This document shows positions 52,182 to 61,090 of a stretch of 64,000 nucleotides of DNA, in pieces (position 1 is the first letter of the stretch; every line of letters starts with the position of its first letter). The stretch covers positions 8,958-72,957 of the forward strand of contig NZ_CALTYA010000016.1 in assembly GCF_943913405.1 (NCBI RefSeq). The letters are read 5' to 3'. The notes under the pieces are model-generated. The model was not told where the DNA came from, did not search any database, and worked only from the letters and a program-made list of their open reading frames with translations. The translations under genes were made by a program, and so were the position numbers. This DNA comes from an uncultured Flavobacterium sp. GTDB taxonomy: Bacteria; Bacteroidota; Bacteroidia; Flavobacteriales; Flavobacteriaceae.

Positions 52182-52727
52182 TTATTTTTCTTCGTAAATT
52201 TTCAATAATTGCGTAACGGTATTCCAGTTTCTGATTGTGGCTGTCACATTTAACTTTTTCTCAATATATTTTTGGTCAAAGCGCGTTTTTCCTGCACCGA
52301 CAGCATATTTTATATAAATTTTATTTCCATCAATACTAGCTTCGTCTGGTTTGAATTGGCTTATTTTCAAATCATTGATATTATCGCTTTTTAAAGTTGT
52401 AGAAACAAAAGCAACATATAATTTTTTAGTATCCACATCCTTTTCTTTCAAGTAAGGATTAATCTTAAAACAGACTGCCAAATCGTCTTTATTTACAACA
52501 ACAATCGGCACTTCATGTCCAAAAACTTTAAAAATTTCCTGCTTGATTACAAAACCGACTTTTGAAGGATTTTCTTCATCAGTATCAACAAAAACATTTC
52601 CGGATTGAATGTAAGTCTGCACATTTTGAAAACCGATGGCTTCTAAAGTAGTTTTCAAAGCTTCCATTTTAATAATATTGTGGCCTGAAACGTTGATGCC
52701 GCGAAGCAATGCGAGGTGAGTTGTCAT
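52182..52727 (-). CDS. DUF1697 family protein
   Basis: A 181-residue protein of the DUF1697 family, recognised by its start (HLALLRGINVSGHNIIKM) and the VQTYIQSGNVFVD segment. The function is not established. It has no signal peptide. It lies six bases upstream of the M1 peptidase gene on the same strand. Confidence 0.9.
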   Translation of the reverse strand: MTTHLALLRGINVSGHNIIKMEALKTTLEAIGFQNVQTYIQSGNVFVDTDEENPSKVGFVIKQEIFKVFGHEVPIVVVNKDDLAVCFKINPYLKEKDVDTKKLYVAFVSTTLKSDNINDLKISQFKPDEASIDGNKIYIKYAVGAGKTRFDQKYIEKKLNVTATIRNWNTVTQLLKIYEEK

Positions 52728-52767
52728 TTAAATTTATTTTGGATTTGAGTATTGAAGCTAAATTAAA

Positions 52768-52802
52768 TAAAAAAAGCCGAAGTTTTGAGCTTCAGCTTTT
52801 TG
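52768..52802 (-). terminator. Terminator of the second DEAD-box helicase gene
   Basis: Stem AAAAAGC-cGAAG/CTTC-aGCTTTTT with one mismatch, flanked by A/T runs. It lies 16 bases beyond the stop codon. Confidence 0.8.
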
Positions 52803-52817
52803 TTATGCTTTTTAAAA

Positions 52818-54164
52818 TTATTTCTTCTTAAACTTCTTTTTTGGTTCGTCAGATTTTACAGCAACTTGATTTTTGGTCTGCAAAAGCTGGTGCGCCAACA
52901 ATTTTTCAATCAATTCGTCTTTTGTCAAATGATGAAAAACGGTCTTGATTTTTTCTTTAAAGTCTTTTGAAACTTCGTGATTTGGCTTGGTTTTGAAAAT
53001 CTGTTTTGCCCATAGAAAAGTATTGTTTTCTTCAATACTTTCAGCGGAAGGTTTTTTAAATTCGCTGAACTTTATCCCTAATTTTTTTTCAAAATCAGCA
53101 ATTTCAATGACTTCTTCGGGTTGCAAAACAGTTAATGAAAGTCCCTTTGCTCCTGCTCTCGCCGTTCTTCCGCTTCGGTGAACGTAAGTTTCATAAGTAT
53201 CAGGAAGATGGTAATTTACTACGTAGGCAATTTCTTTTACGTCAATTCCACGTGCGGCCAAATCTGTTGCCACTAAAATTGAAATATGCCCTTCACGAAA
53301 CTGATCCATGATTCTGTCACGAATCGGCTGTGTCAGGCTTCCGTGCAAAGCGCCAGATGAAAATTTATTTATGGCTAAATTTTTAGCTAATTTGTTTACG
53401 GCAGCTTTCGTTTTACAAAAAATAATACCGCGCTGTCCTTCCTTAGAATTTAAGAAATGCGTCAAGACATCTAGTTTTTCTTCAGGCTCAACTACGATAT
53501 AATTGTGATCGATTCCTTGGTTTCCAGAAGTGGCCATGTCGGCGCTGACTTGCGTGACATTTTTAGACATATAATTTTGGACCAATTGTTTCATCGCTCC
53601 AGGCATTGTTGCTGAAAACAACCAAGTTCTTCTGGTTTTTGGTAATTCGGCTATAATTTCATCCAAACCTTCCTTTAAGGCTGTCATCATTTCGTCAGCT
53701 TCGTCTAATATTAAAAACTTGCACTCTTTAATATTAATCGCTTGTCTTTTAATCAAATCGATCAATCTTCCTGGCGTTGCCACAACAATTTGTGCGCCTT
53801 GAGAAAGTCTTTCAATCTGCGGTTTTATCGGAATCCCACCGCAAGTTGACGCAATGGAAATCGACGGCGTAAATTTGGCGAAAGCCACTAAATTATCAAA
53901 AATCTGATGGCCTAATTCTCTTGTTGGAACTAAAATTACGGCTTGAATTTTAGCATTTTCAGCATCAATCAATTGCAATAAAGGCAAACCAAATGCAGCA
54001 GTTTTTCCTGTTCCTGTTTTGGCAAGACCAACGAAATCGTCTGTTTTGCTTAATAAAACCGGAATTGCTTTCTGCTGGATTTCCGTAGGGACAGAAAAAT
54101 TCAATTCGTTTATTCCTTTGATTATATTGGCTGAAAAGCCAAATTCTGAAAATGCGTTAGCCAT
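52818..54164 (-). CDS. DEAD-box ATP-dependent RNA helicase
   Basis: A 448-residue RNA helicase with Q motif (NFSVPTEIQQKAIP), AKTGTGKTAAF, PTRELGHQ, TPGRLIDL, DEAD, SAT, LVATDLAARGID and HRSGRTARAG. After the core it has a 90-residue extension (EIADFEKKLGIKFSEFKKP) and a Lys-rich end (KKKFKKK). The extension resembles DbpA/DeaD-like C-terminal parts more than RhlE. It probably acts on structured RNA or ribosome assembly. It follows the DEAH helicase gene by 47 bases on the same strand. Confidence 0.94.
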   Translation of the reverse strand: MANAFSEFGFSANIIKGINELNFSVPTEIQQKAIPVLLSKTDDFVGLAKTGTGKTAAFGLPLLQLIDAENAKIQAVILVPTRELGHQIFDNLVAFAKFTPSISIASTCGGIPIKPQIERLSQGAQIVVATPGRLIDLIKRQAINIKECKFLILDEADEMMTALKEGLDEIIAELPKTRRTWLFSATMPGAMKQLVQNYMSKNVTQVSADMATSGNQGIDHNYIVVEPEEKLDVLTHFLNSKEGQRGIIFCKTKAAVNKLAKNLAINKFSSGALHGSLTQPIRDRIMDQFREGHISILVATDLAARGIDVKEIAYVVNYHLPDTYETYVHRSGRTARAGAKGLSLTVLQPEEVIEIADFEKKLGIKFSEFKKPSAESIEENNTFLWAKQIFKTKPNHEVSKDFKEKIKTVFHHLTKDELIEKLLAHQLLQTKNQVAVKSDEPKKKFKKK

Positions 54165-54211
54165 AAAATTGTTTTTGTTTGAGTAAAAGGCGTGTAATTA
54201 TTTTAGAAAAA

Positions 54212-55753
54212 TCAATCTGGTTCGTTCATGATTTTTTCTCTGTATTTTTTTCCTATCAATAAGGCAAGCTTCAATTTATAATCTTCCATGAGCCATTCGC
54301 GGTAATTTTTACTGCTTTTGCTCAGACAATTCGTAAAATATTTTACGCGGCATTCGATATCGTCTTCCAATTCTTTTGATAAATGTTTTGCTTCGTTTAA
54401 AGTTTCTGTATTATCGACACACATTGCTGCATGCTGGTCGATTGATTTATCCAAAACCACTTTTGAACGCTCATTTTTAGCGATAGCCAATTTGTGTTCT
54501 TCATCCACATCAAAAGAAACATCAGCAGTTTTACTGAACTTGGCACGCAAATCTGGAGGCATTGAATATTTAAAATGCAACTCGATTTCGGCATCATCAC
54601 GAAGATTTTCTAAATAAAATTCAGGCGATTTAAAGATATGCTGCCAGTCAATCGGCTCACTCCAAAGTCCGAAACGTGCGGCGTTGTTTCCTAAATCGAT
54701 AACTGTAAAATTATCTTTTCCAGGCAATTTTCTAGAACCGCGGCCAATCATCTGAAAATATAAAGTCAGTGATTTTGTTGCACGGTTTAAGATAATTGTT
54801 TCCACAGTCGGTTCGTCAAAACCGGTTGTTAAAATTCCGACAGAAGTCAAAATGGCATCTGGCGTATGTTTGAACCAAGACAAAATATCCTTTCTGTCTT
54901 CAGTCGTCGTTGTATTATCTAAATGGCGAATGTCATAACCGGCTTCCCTGAAAGTTTCATAAACATATAAGGATGTGTTGATTCCGTTGTTGAAAATCAG
55001 CGTCTTTTTGCCTAGAGATTTCTCAGTGTAAGCATGCAATAATTTCTCTTGCATCGCCATATTTGTATATAAATCATCAGAAGATTTTACCGTATAATCT
55101 CCATTGATTCCGACTTTTAGAGAAGTCAAACCAACGTCATAGCTATATGTCACAGCTTTCGCTAAAAATCCATTTTCAATCAATCTGTTAATTGGGTCGC
55201 CTACAATCAGCTCGTCATAATTTTCATTCATAGGAAGCTTGATGTTCGAGCTCAAAGGCGTTGCTGTAACTCCTAAAATAAACGAATTCTTAAACGAGAC
55301 TAAAAGCTTGCGGAACGAGTTATAATGCGCCTCATCGATGATTACAAGACCTACATTTTCAATCTGTAGTTTCTCGTCGTTCAGTCTATTTTTCAGCGTT
55401 TCTACCATCGCCACGAAGCAAGAATATTCTTCTTGATCAGGCAATTCTTTGATAACACTGTTGATGATTTTGTTTTTTACGTTGAAACTTTTAAGCATTT
55501 TCGAAGTCTGCTTGCAAAGCTCAATTCTATGCGTCAGCACCACCACTTTTTTATCATAGTCCGCCAAATATCTTCTGACGATTTCTGAAAAAATTACTGT
55601 TTTTCCACCGCCAGTTGGCAATTGGTAAAGCAGATGGTGATTTTTTGGAGCATTATCTAGCCTGTCAAAAATGGCATTAATATCCCCTTGCTGATAGGCA
55701 TAAAGTTGTTTTCTTTCCTCTTGTTTGATTTCTGTAGTCGTTGTTTGGGACAT
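54212..55753 (-). CDS. DEAH-family superfamily 2 helicase (SSL2/type III restriction-like)
   Basis: A 513-residue SF2 enzyme. Motif I is LPTGGGKTVIFSEIV near residue 45, motif II DEAH (VIIDEAHYNSF), motif III LGVTATP, and the second RecA domain has LTTGFDEPTV and QMIGRGSRK. The C-terminal 120 residues are helical and charged with no recognised domain. It belongs to the SSL2/HsdR-like helicase group, often linked to DNA repair or restriction. No methylase or nuclease gene sits beside it. The gene divergent from it encodes endonuclease V. A -7 match TACTTTTG lies at 55773-55780 on the minus strand. Confidence 0.9.
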   Translation of the reverse strand: MSQTTTTEIKQEERKQLYAYQQGDINAIFDRLDNAPKNHHLLYQLPTGGGKTVIFSEIVRRYLADYDKKVVVLTHRIELCKQTSKMLKSFNVKNKIINSVIKELPDQEEYSCFVAMVETLKNRLNDEKLQIENVGLVIIDEAHYNSFRKLLVSFKNSFILGVTATPLSSNIKLPMNENYDELIVGDPINRLIENGFLAKAVTYSYDVGLTSLKVGINGDYTVKSSDDLYTNMAMQEKLLHAYTEKSLGKKTLIFNNGINTSLYVYETFREAGYDIRHLDNTTTTEDRKDILSWFKHTPDAILTSVGILTTGFDEPTVETIILNRATKSLTLYFQMIGRGSRKLPGKDNFTVIDLGNNAARFGLWSEPIDWQHIFKSPEFYLENLRDDAEIELHFKYSMPPDLRAKFSKTADVSFDVDEEHKLAIAKNERSKVVLDKSIDQHAAMCVDNTETLNEAKHLSKELEDDIECRVKYFTNCLSKSSKNYREWLMEDYKLKLALLIGKKYREKIMNEPD

Positions 55754-55949
55754 TGCGGTTTTTGATAATTTGCAAAAGTACGTCTAAAAAAGGTCAAATG
55801 GTACTTTTGAATTTATATTTTCTAAAATTTGCCAAAAAAATTATAAAAACATTAGCTAATCATATAACCGTGAGGGGAATTATAATCGCTAATTTTGAAT
55901 GCGATGCAAGATTTCTACCAATTCAACTCAACAAAAACCTACTCTTTTT

Positions 55950-56657
55950 ATGCTAAACTATGATGATTTTACGATAGAAAGGGCAACGCAGCTTCAAAAT
56001 GAAATGAAACAAAACATTTCGCTGAAGACGCTTAATAAAAATATTACCACAATTGCCGGCGCAGATATTTCTCACGATGTTGGCAGTTCAAGATTGTTTG
56101 CAGGAATCGTAATTTTGAGTTATCCAGAGCTAATTCCGCTTTCATATTCCTTGGCTGAAGGCGAATCAAAATTTGAGTATAAGTCTGAATTTTTGGCTTT
56201 CAGGGAAGTTCCTACACTTTTAAAAGCTTGGGAACAGATTCCGAATAAGCCTGATCTGTTGATTTTAGACGGGCAGGGAATTACGCATCCTAGGCGAATG
56301 GGAATCGCTTCACATTTTGGATTATTGACAGATCATCCAACTATTGGCTGTGCAAAAAATATGCTTCACGGAGAATACAGCGCTTTAGAAGAAGAAAAAT
56401 TCAGCATCTGCCCTATTTATAAAAATGGAGAAAAATTAGGACACGCCTTGCGAACTAAAAAAAGCGTCAAGCCTGTTTTTATTTCTCCAGGACACCACAT
56501 GTCAGTTGACGACAGCATTGAAATTATGTTAAATACCATCGAAAAATATAGAATTCCAGAGCCAACAAGGCATGCGCACCAAATGGTTAATTTGTTTAGA
56601 ACCGGACAAAGAAAAGAAGGATATTTTGAGTTAAACTGCCAGCTTCCGTTGTTTTAA
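55950..56657 (+). CDS. nfi: Endonuclease V (deoxyinosine 3'-endonuclease)
   Basis: A 235-residue enzyme that nicks DNA near deoxyinosine. Family motifs: IAGADISHD (first catalytic Asp) near residue 32, REVPTLLKAWEQI (Glu), LILDGQGITHPRRMG (Asp) and TIGCAKNMLHG. These match the RNase H-like active site of Nfi. The ATG at 55950 (MLNYDDFTIERATQLQ) was chosen; the upstream extension is not family-like. It is divergent from the DEAH helicase gene, with about 200 bases between starts. The gene is followed by a tandem repeat array. Confidence 0.95.
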   Translation: MLNYDDFTIERATQLQNEMKQNISLKTLNKNITTIAGADISHDVGSSRLFAGIVILSYPELIPLSYSLAEGESKFEYKSEFLAFREVPTLLKAWEQIPNKPDLLILDGQGITHPRRMGIASHFGLLTDHPTIGCAKNMLHGEYSALEEEKFSICPIYKNGEKLGHALRTKKSVKPVFISPGHHMSVDDSIEIMLNTIEKYRIPEPTRHAHQMVNLFRTGQRKEGYFELNCQLPLF

Positions 56658-56687
56658 AAAGCCGAAATCTATTTAGCTAAAGCAGTA

Positions 56688-56814
56688 TTTAATTCGGTTT
56701 AAACGTAACTTTATTCGATTAAAACATAATCTTATTCGGCTTAAGTAAAATCTTATTTGGCTTAAGCATAATTTTATTTAGTTTAAACGTAATTTAATTC
56801 GGTTAAAGCCTGAA
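56688..56814. repeat. Array of six degenerate 20-22-nt tandem repeats with palindromic cores
   Basis: Units begin near 56688, 56710, 56732, 56753, 56774 and 56794. Each reads roughly TTTATTCGGTTTAAACGTAAT, with a palindromic centre that varies between TTTAAA and CTTAAG. Unit length stays at 20-22 bases, close to two turns of B-DNA. The array lies between nfi and the convergent DUF6155-like gene, ending six bases before that gene's stop codon. There are no spacers, so it is not CRISPR. Confidence 0.85.
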
Positions 56815-56820
56815 TTAATA

Positions 56821-57333
56821 TCAATCAAAGATATCTAAAACTCTCTCAAACTCATTTTTGTTTTCCCAGCGCTGTTCGAAAGCTTTTTCCTTTATATCAA
56901 AAAATCGCTTTTTATATTCAGAAATCAATCCGTTTTCAATAGAATATTTTACGACCTGTTCAAATGAATTGAGCATGCTTTTGTAAAAAGACGAATAGCG
57001 CATTTCTCGTTTTGCAGCATATTTTTGGGCAATTTCAATATTGTGAAGCATGATATCCGCCACCACGAAAGCATCGACACCAAGACTTAAATAATGCTTG
57101 ATGATTTTTTGGGCTGTAGAACGGCGCAGTTTTGGACGCTTGTTTTTTATCGGAAAATATTCGTTCGTAATTTTCAGTTTTGCTTCTTGAGAAAGCTTTT
57201 CTTCCTTTGGGTTGAACACAAAATCATAATAGACTTTTACATCTGAAAACTTCTCATAAAGCTCAATTAACTGCTCTTCAAGCTGTTCTTTATCTAATTC
57301 TTTCAGATATTTTTTCAAATCTCTCTTGCTCAT
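56821..57333 (-). CDS. DUF6155-like protein
   Basis: A 170-residue, highly charged helical protein. It starts MSKRDLKKYLKELDKEQLEEQ, followed by YEKFSDVKVYYDFVFNPKEE and a long helical region. I believe it belongs to the DUF6155 family, whose function is unknown; the assignment is from memory. The ATG at 57333 was used over one eleven codons upstream. A TATCTTTG -7 match lies at 57353-57360 on the minus strand. It has no hairpin terminator; the repeat array lies in that position. Confidence 0.7.
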   Translation of the reverse strand: MSKRDLKKYLKELDKEQLEEQLIELYEKFSDVKVYYDFVFNPKEEKLSQEAKLKITNEYFPIKNKRPKLRRSTAQKIIKHYLSLGVDAFVVADIMLHNIEIAQKYAAKREMRYSSFYKSMLNSFEQVVKYSIENGLISEYKKRFFDIKEKAFEQRWENKNEFERVLDIFD

Positions 57334-57405
57334 TTTCAGGATCGCTTTTTTACAAAGATAGTACAAGCTTTCGTATTAAATTTAATAAAATCAAAGGCTT
57401 GGGCG

Positions 57406-57437
57406 TTTTTAATCTTCATTGATTATCCTTAAATTTG
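57406..57437 (+). promoter_or_regulatory. Putative promoter of nhaA
   Basis: TAAATTTG (57430-57437) matches the -7 box, with a TTTTT run (57406-57410) in the -33 position at 19 bases. The leader to the ATG would be about 13 bases. Confidence 0.5.
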
Positions 57438-57456
57438 TAAACTACAAAATCCTTCA

Positions 57457-58815
57457 ATGAACGAAATCACGCCCACTCCCGCCGAAAAATGGATTATAAA
57501 TCCGATTACTAAGTTCATTAGCAAATCGACGACCGGAGGAATTGTTCTTTTTGTTGCGGCCGTTTTAGCAGTTTTTTTAGCGAATTCGCAGTGGAAAGAT
57601 TCATATCATCATCTTTGGGAACATAAAATTGGATTTTCTTTCGATGGAAATTCCTATCTAAATCTAAGCCTCCACCATTGGATAAATGACGGATTGATGG
57701 CAATTTTCTTCTTCGCAGTCGGATTAGAATTAAAGCGGGAAATTATAGCAGGCGAATTATCCCAACCTAAAAAAGCACTTTTGCCGATTGTTGCTGCCAT
57801 TGGCGGAATGCTATTTCCGGCATTAATCTTCACTATTTTTAATTTTGGTAGCGATTCGTCTCACGGCTGGGGAATTCCAATGGCGACTGATATCGCTTTT
57901 GCCTTGGGCGTTTTATATTTATTAGGAGATAAAATTCCGCTGACTTTAAAAATTTTTTTGACGGCTTTGGCGATTGTTGATGATTTGGGAGCCGTTTTGG
58001 TCATTGCCTTTTTTTATACAGAAGAAATAAATTTCTTGGCTCTGGGAATTGGATTGAGCTTTTTAGCTTTTCTTTTTATATGCAACAAACTAGGAATCAG
58101 AAATATATTTTTCTTTCTACTTATAGGAATTCTAGGCGTTTGGCTTCCGTTTTTGCTTTCTGGCGTTCATGCTACGATTGCGGCGGTTTTGGTTGCTTTT
58201 ACAATTCCTGCGAGTTCTCGAATAGAGGAAAATTTATTTATCAGTAAGATTCAAAACTATTTGAGCCACTTTAAAAAATTAGATTCTAACAATAATCCAA
58301 CATTGACAGAAGACCAGTTCCATCTTTTGGAAAAAGTTAAAATTACTACAGAAGACGCGATTTCGCCGCTACATCGCTTGGAACATTCGCTTCATTCTTT
58401 CGTGAGCTTTATCGTCATGCCGATTTTTGCATTGGCAAATGCAGGAGTTACTTTTTCAAGCGACATTATTGCAAATACCGCCAGCAGTGTGACTTTGGGT
58501 GTGGCTTTGGGATTGATTATTGGAAAAGTTATTGGCGTTTTCGGAGTTTCTTCGCTAATGATAAAACTGAAACTTTCAGCAATGCCGGAAGGAATGACCA
58601 ATAAAAGCCTGTTTGGAGTCGGACTTTTGGCATCCATCGGTTTTACGATGTCTTTGTTTGTCACCGATCTTGCTTTTGAGAATCCAGAATATGAGTTGCA
58701 GGCGAAATTAGGTATCTTTGCCGCTTCCTTGATTGGAGGAATCTTAGGATTTATCATCCTTAGAAACAGTAAAAATTCAACAACTAATACATACACAAAT
58801 GCTGAAACTTTTTAA
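57457..58815 (+). CDS. nhaA: Na+/H+ antiporter NhaA
   Basis: A 452-residue membrane antiporter, with twelve expected helices. The ion-binding core is intact: PMATDIAFALGVLYL in the unwound TM4, and the paired Asp of ALAIVDDLGAVLVIAF in TM5. NhaA exports Na+ (or Li+) in exchange for H+, for salt and alkali tolerance. It is longer than the E. coli protein (388 residues), largely through a hydrophilic loop of about 60 residues near 260-315 and a C-terminal tail. The last 17 bases overlap the DUF3817 gene. Confidence 0.96.
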   Translation: MNEITPTPAEKWIINPITKFISKSTTGGIVLFVAAVLAVFLANSQWKDSYHHLWEHKIGFSFDGNSYLNLSLHHWINDGLMAIFFFAVGLELKREIIAGELSQPKKALLPIVAAIGGMLFPALIFTIFNFGSDSSHGWGIPMATDIAFALGVLYLLGDKIPLTLKIFLTALAIVDDLGAVLVIAFFYTEEINFLALGIGLSFLAFLFICNKLGIRNIFFFLLIGILGVWLPFLLSGVHATIAAVLVAFTIPASSRIEENLFISKIQNYLSHFKKLDSNNNPTLTEDQFHLLEKVKITTEDAISPLHRLEHSLHSFVSFIVMPIFALANAGVTFSSDIIANTASSVTLGVALGLIIGKVIGVFGVSSLMIKLKLSAMPEGMTNKSLFGVGLLASIGFTMSLFVTDLAFENPEYELQAKLGIFAASLIGGILGFIILRNSKNSTTNTYTNAETF

Positions 58816-59083
58816 AATCGTTGCAATCCTTGAGGGAATTTCTTATTTGGTGCTTTTTGGAAATATGCTAATTATCAAACCAACAAATCCTACATTATAT
58901 AAAACGCTTTTATTTCCAATCGGGATGGCGCACGGAATTCTGTTCATCGGTTACATCATACTTTCCATAATGCTGAAAGTGGAAGAAAACTGGGATTGGA
59001 AAAAATTCTTCATAATTGCCATCGCTTCAATAATTCCTTTTGGAACATTTTATATTGAAAAAAAATATTTAAGTACGAACTAA
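58799..59083 (+). CDS. DUF3817 family membrane protein
   Basis: A 94-residue membrane protein with three helices. The family start (LKLFKIVAILEGISYLVLFG) and GMAHGILFIGYIILS segment identify DUF3817. The function is unknown. It begins inside the last codons of nhaA (17-base overlap) and ends one base before the MscS-type gene, so the three form one transcription unit. Confidence 0.9.
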   Translation: MLKLFKIVAILEGISYLVLFGNMLIIKPTNPTLYKTLLFPIGMAHGILFIGYIILSIMLKVEENWDWKKFFIIAIASIIPFGTFYIEKKYLSTN

Positions 59084-59084
59084 A

Positions 59085-60338
59085 ATGACCGATCAACTAT
59101 TTAATTGGACTTATAATCTCTTTAAAAATTGGGGTTATAGCGAAACGATTTCCACGTATATTAATTTATTCGTGAATATTATTTTGCTGGTAATCTGCGT
59201 TTTTATCATTCATTATATCTTCAAGAAAATATTAATCGAAGTTTTTAGCGCTGTGGCTCAAAAAACAAAAACGGAATTTGATGACCTTCTTGTGGCAAAT
59301 AAAACCACAAAATACATCGCTTATCTGATTCCGTTATTGTTTGTGAATCTTATTGTTCCTATTATAATGAAGAAATTCGTTTATTGGGAAGGAATTTTCA
59401 CCAAAGGGCTTCAGATTTATATCGTAATTCTAGTTTTGTGGATCATCCGAAGTATTTTGAATGCTGTAAAAGATTACCTGAAAAAACTTCCTGATTTCAA
59501 CGACAAGCCGATTGACAGCTACATCCAGGTTTTCATGATTATCCTTTGGATTTTCGGGATAACTTCGATGGTTTTAATACTTTTTGAAACTACATTAATC
59601 ACTTTGTTTGCCACTTTTGGAGCTATTTCTGCTATCGTAATTTTAATTTTCAGAGATACGATTTTAGGTTTTGTAGCGAGTATTCAAGTTTCCGTGAATG
59701 ACTTGGTTCGAATTGGCGACTGGGTAACTTTCGAAAAATTTGGTGCAGACGGAGATGTCATTGAAATCAATTTGGCTACCGTAAAAGTTCAGAATTTCGA
59801 CAAAACTACAACCACAATTCCAACTTACAGCTTGATTTCAGATTCGTTCAAAAACTGGCGCGGCATGCAGAATTCTGGCGGAAGAAGAATCAAAAGATCA
59901 ATTCTCATAAAAGTAAATAGCGTAAGATTCCTTCATACGGATGAATAGGAAGGCTTGAAAAAAATACAATTAATTTCTTCCTATTTAGAACAGCGCCAGC
60001 AAGATATCGAAAAGTTCAATGTAAATAATAATGTTGACAAAAGCCTGACTATCAATGGCAGAAACATGACTAATTTGGGAATTTTTAGAAAATATATTAA
60101 CCAATATTTAGCAACGCATCCCGGAATCAACAAAGACATGACCATGATGTGTCGCCACTTGCAACCTACGGAAAAAGGAATTCCGATTGAGGTTTATGCT
60201 TTTTCAAATGACAAAAGATGGATCAATTATGAATATATCATGGCCGATATTTTTGACCATATTATTGCTTCGGTTCCTTATTTTGATTTGGAAATCTATG
60301 AATTGCCTTCAGGAAAAGGCATTTATACTGAAGAATAA
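59085..60338 (+). pseudogene. MscS-family mechanosensitive channel gene with in-frame TAG stop
   Basis: One frame of 418 codons is broken by a single TAG at 59946-59948 (codon 288). The first part (287 residues) has several N-terminal membrane helices, the MscS pore-like segment ATFGAISAIVILIFRDTILG and the beta domain (VRIGDWVTFEKFGADGDVIE). After the stop the same frame continues EGLKKIQLISSYLEQRQQD to codon 417, matching the YbdG-type C-terminal domain with its RHLQPTEKGIPIEVYAFS motif. No frameshift is needed. A GAG, CAG or AAG codon would restore the protein. The cause may be a recent nonsense mutation, a sequencing error or, less likely, read-through. Confidence 0.8.
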
Positions 60339-60339
60339 A

Positions 60340-60729
60340 TTATTTCTTCAACCTGTCTTTTATAAATTCAATTGCTGTTTTTCCGTGCATTGAAGGCCTT
60401 CCAAAACTATCTAGATTTACCATCGTAATCGAGTTTACGGTTATAATCGTTTCTTTGGTCATGATGTTTCGAACTTCACATTTTAAGGTAATCGAAGTTT
60501 TCCCGAACTTTATGACATCGATTCCAATTTCAATAATGTCGCCTTGCTTAGCCGAACTTATAAAATTAATCTCCGACATATGTTTTGTAACAACACGCTC
60601 ATTTTCTAATTGAATGATTGAATAAAGTGCGGCTTCTTCGTCAATCCATGCTAAAAGCTTTCCTCCAAATAAAGTTTGATTCGGGTTCAAATCTTCGGGT
60701 TTTACCCATTTTCTGCTGTGAAATCTCAT
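60340..60729 (-). CDS. Acyl-CoA thioesterase (hotdog fold)
   Basis: A 129-residue hotdog thioesterase of the YciA/BFIT group. The signature LFGGKLLAWIDEEAALYSI contains the conserved Asp/Glu pair, and VTKHMSEINFISSAKQGD holds the family's middle strand. It hydrolyses acyl-CoA to free acid and CoA; chain length is not predictable. It converges on the broken channel gene with one base between stop codons. A -7 match TAATTTTG lies at 60747-60754 on the minus strand. Confidence 0.9.
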   Translation of the reverse strand: MRFHSRKWVKPEDLNPNQTLFGGKLLAWIDEEAALYSIIQLENERVVTKHMSEINFISSAKQGDIIEIGIDVIKFGKTSITLKCEVRNIMTKETIITVNSITMVNLDSFGRPSMHGKTAIEFIKDRLKK

Positions 60730-61027
60730 AATTATAATTGTTGTTGCAAAATTAATGATTTCAAAATGAGAAAAGGTAAAATGTTAGGTTTCATTTTCTT
60801 AAAAAAGAATTAAAAATTTTGAATATTAAAGTCTGAATTTATATTTTTAGAATACAAGATTGATAAAATTTAAAAAATAAAACAGCGATTATGCTGAAAA
60901 CATGAGAATTAGGTATTTAACGTTAACAAAAATTTTGATATTCGCATTAAATCCAATTGTAAGATTAAATTTATGATAAAATTACTATAAAGTAGATTTT
61001 TTTTAAGCTTTTTAAGCAAGGAAAGCT
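60730..61027. other. AT-rich intergenic stretch upstream of the major OmpA gene
   Basis: Part of a 361-base gap between divergent genes. It contains the thioesterase leader on the minus strand. A short frame of 24 codons (MRIRYLTLTKILIF, from 60902) is present but not convincing. I see no RNA gene, repeat or hairpin of note. Confidence 0.5.
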
Positions 61028-61035
61028 TATATTTG
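61028..61035 (+). promoter_or_regulatory. Putative -7 promoter element of the major OmpA gene
   Basis: TATATTTG matches TAnnTTTG. A C6 run (61041-61046) follows, unusual in this AT-rich DNA, and lies near the expected transcript start. The leader is about 50 bases. The -33 element is unclear. Confidence 0.5.
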
Positions 61036-61090
61036 CACACCCCCCAAGATTTAAAAACATGATTACAGACAATTAATTTATTGAGTTACT

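Noticed and set aside
56688..56814. CRISPR array
   Set aside because: Repeats are directly joined, without spacers, and no cas genes are in the window.
59955..60338. Separate 127-residue gene with a TTG start
   Set aside because: It is in the same phase as the preceding channel frame and its sequence is the C-terminal domain of that channel; it is counted as part of the interrupted gene.
60902..60976. 24-codon frame upstream of the major OmpA gene
   Set aside because: Too short and without supporting signals; the AT-rich region would give such frames by chance.
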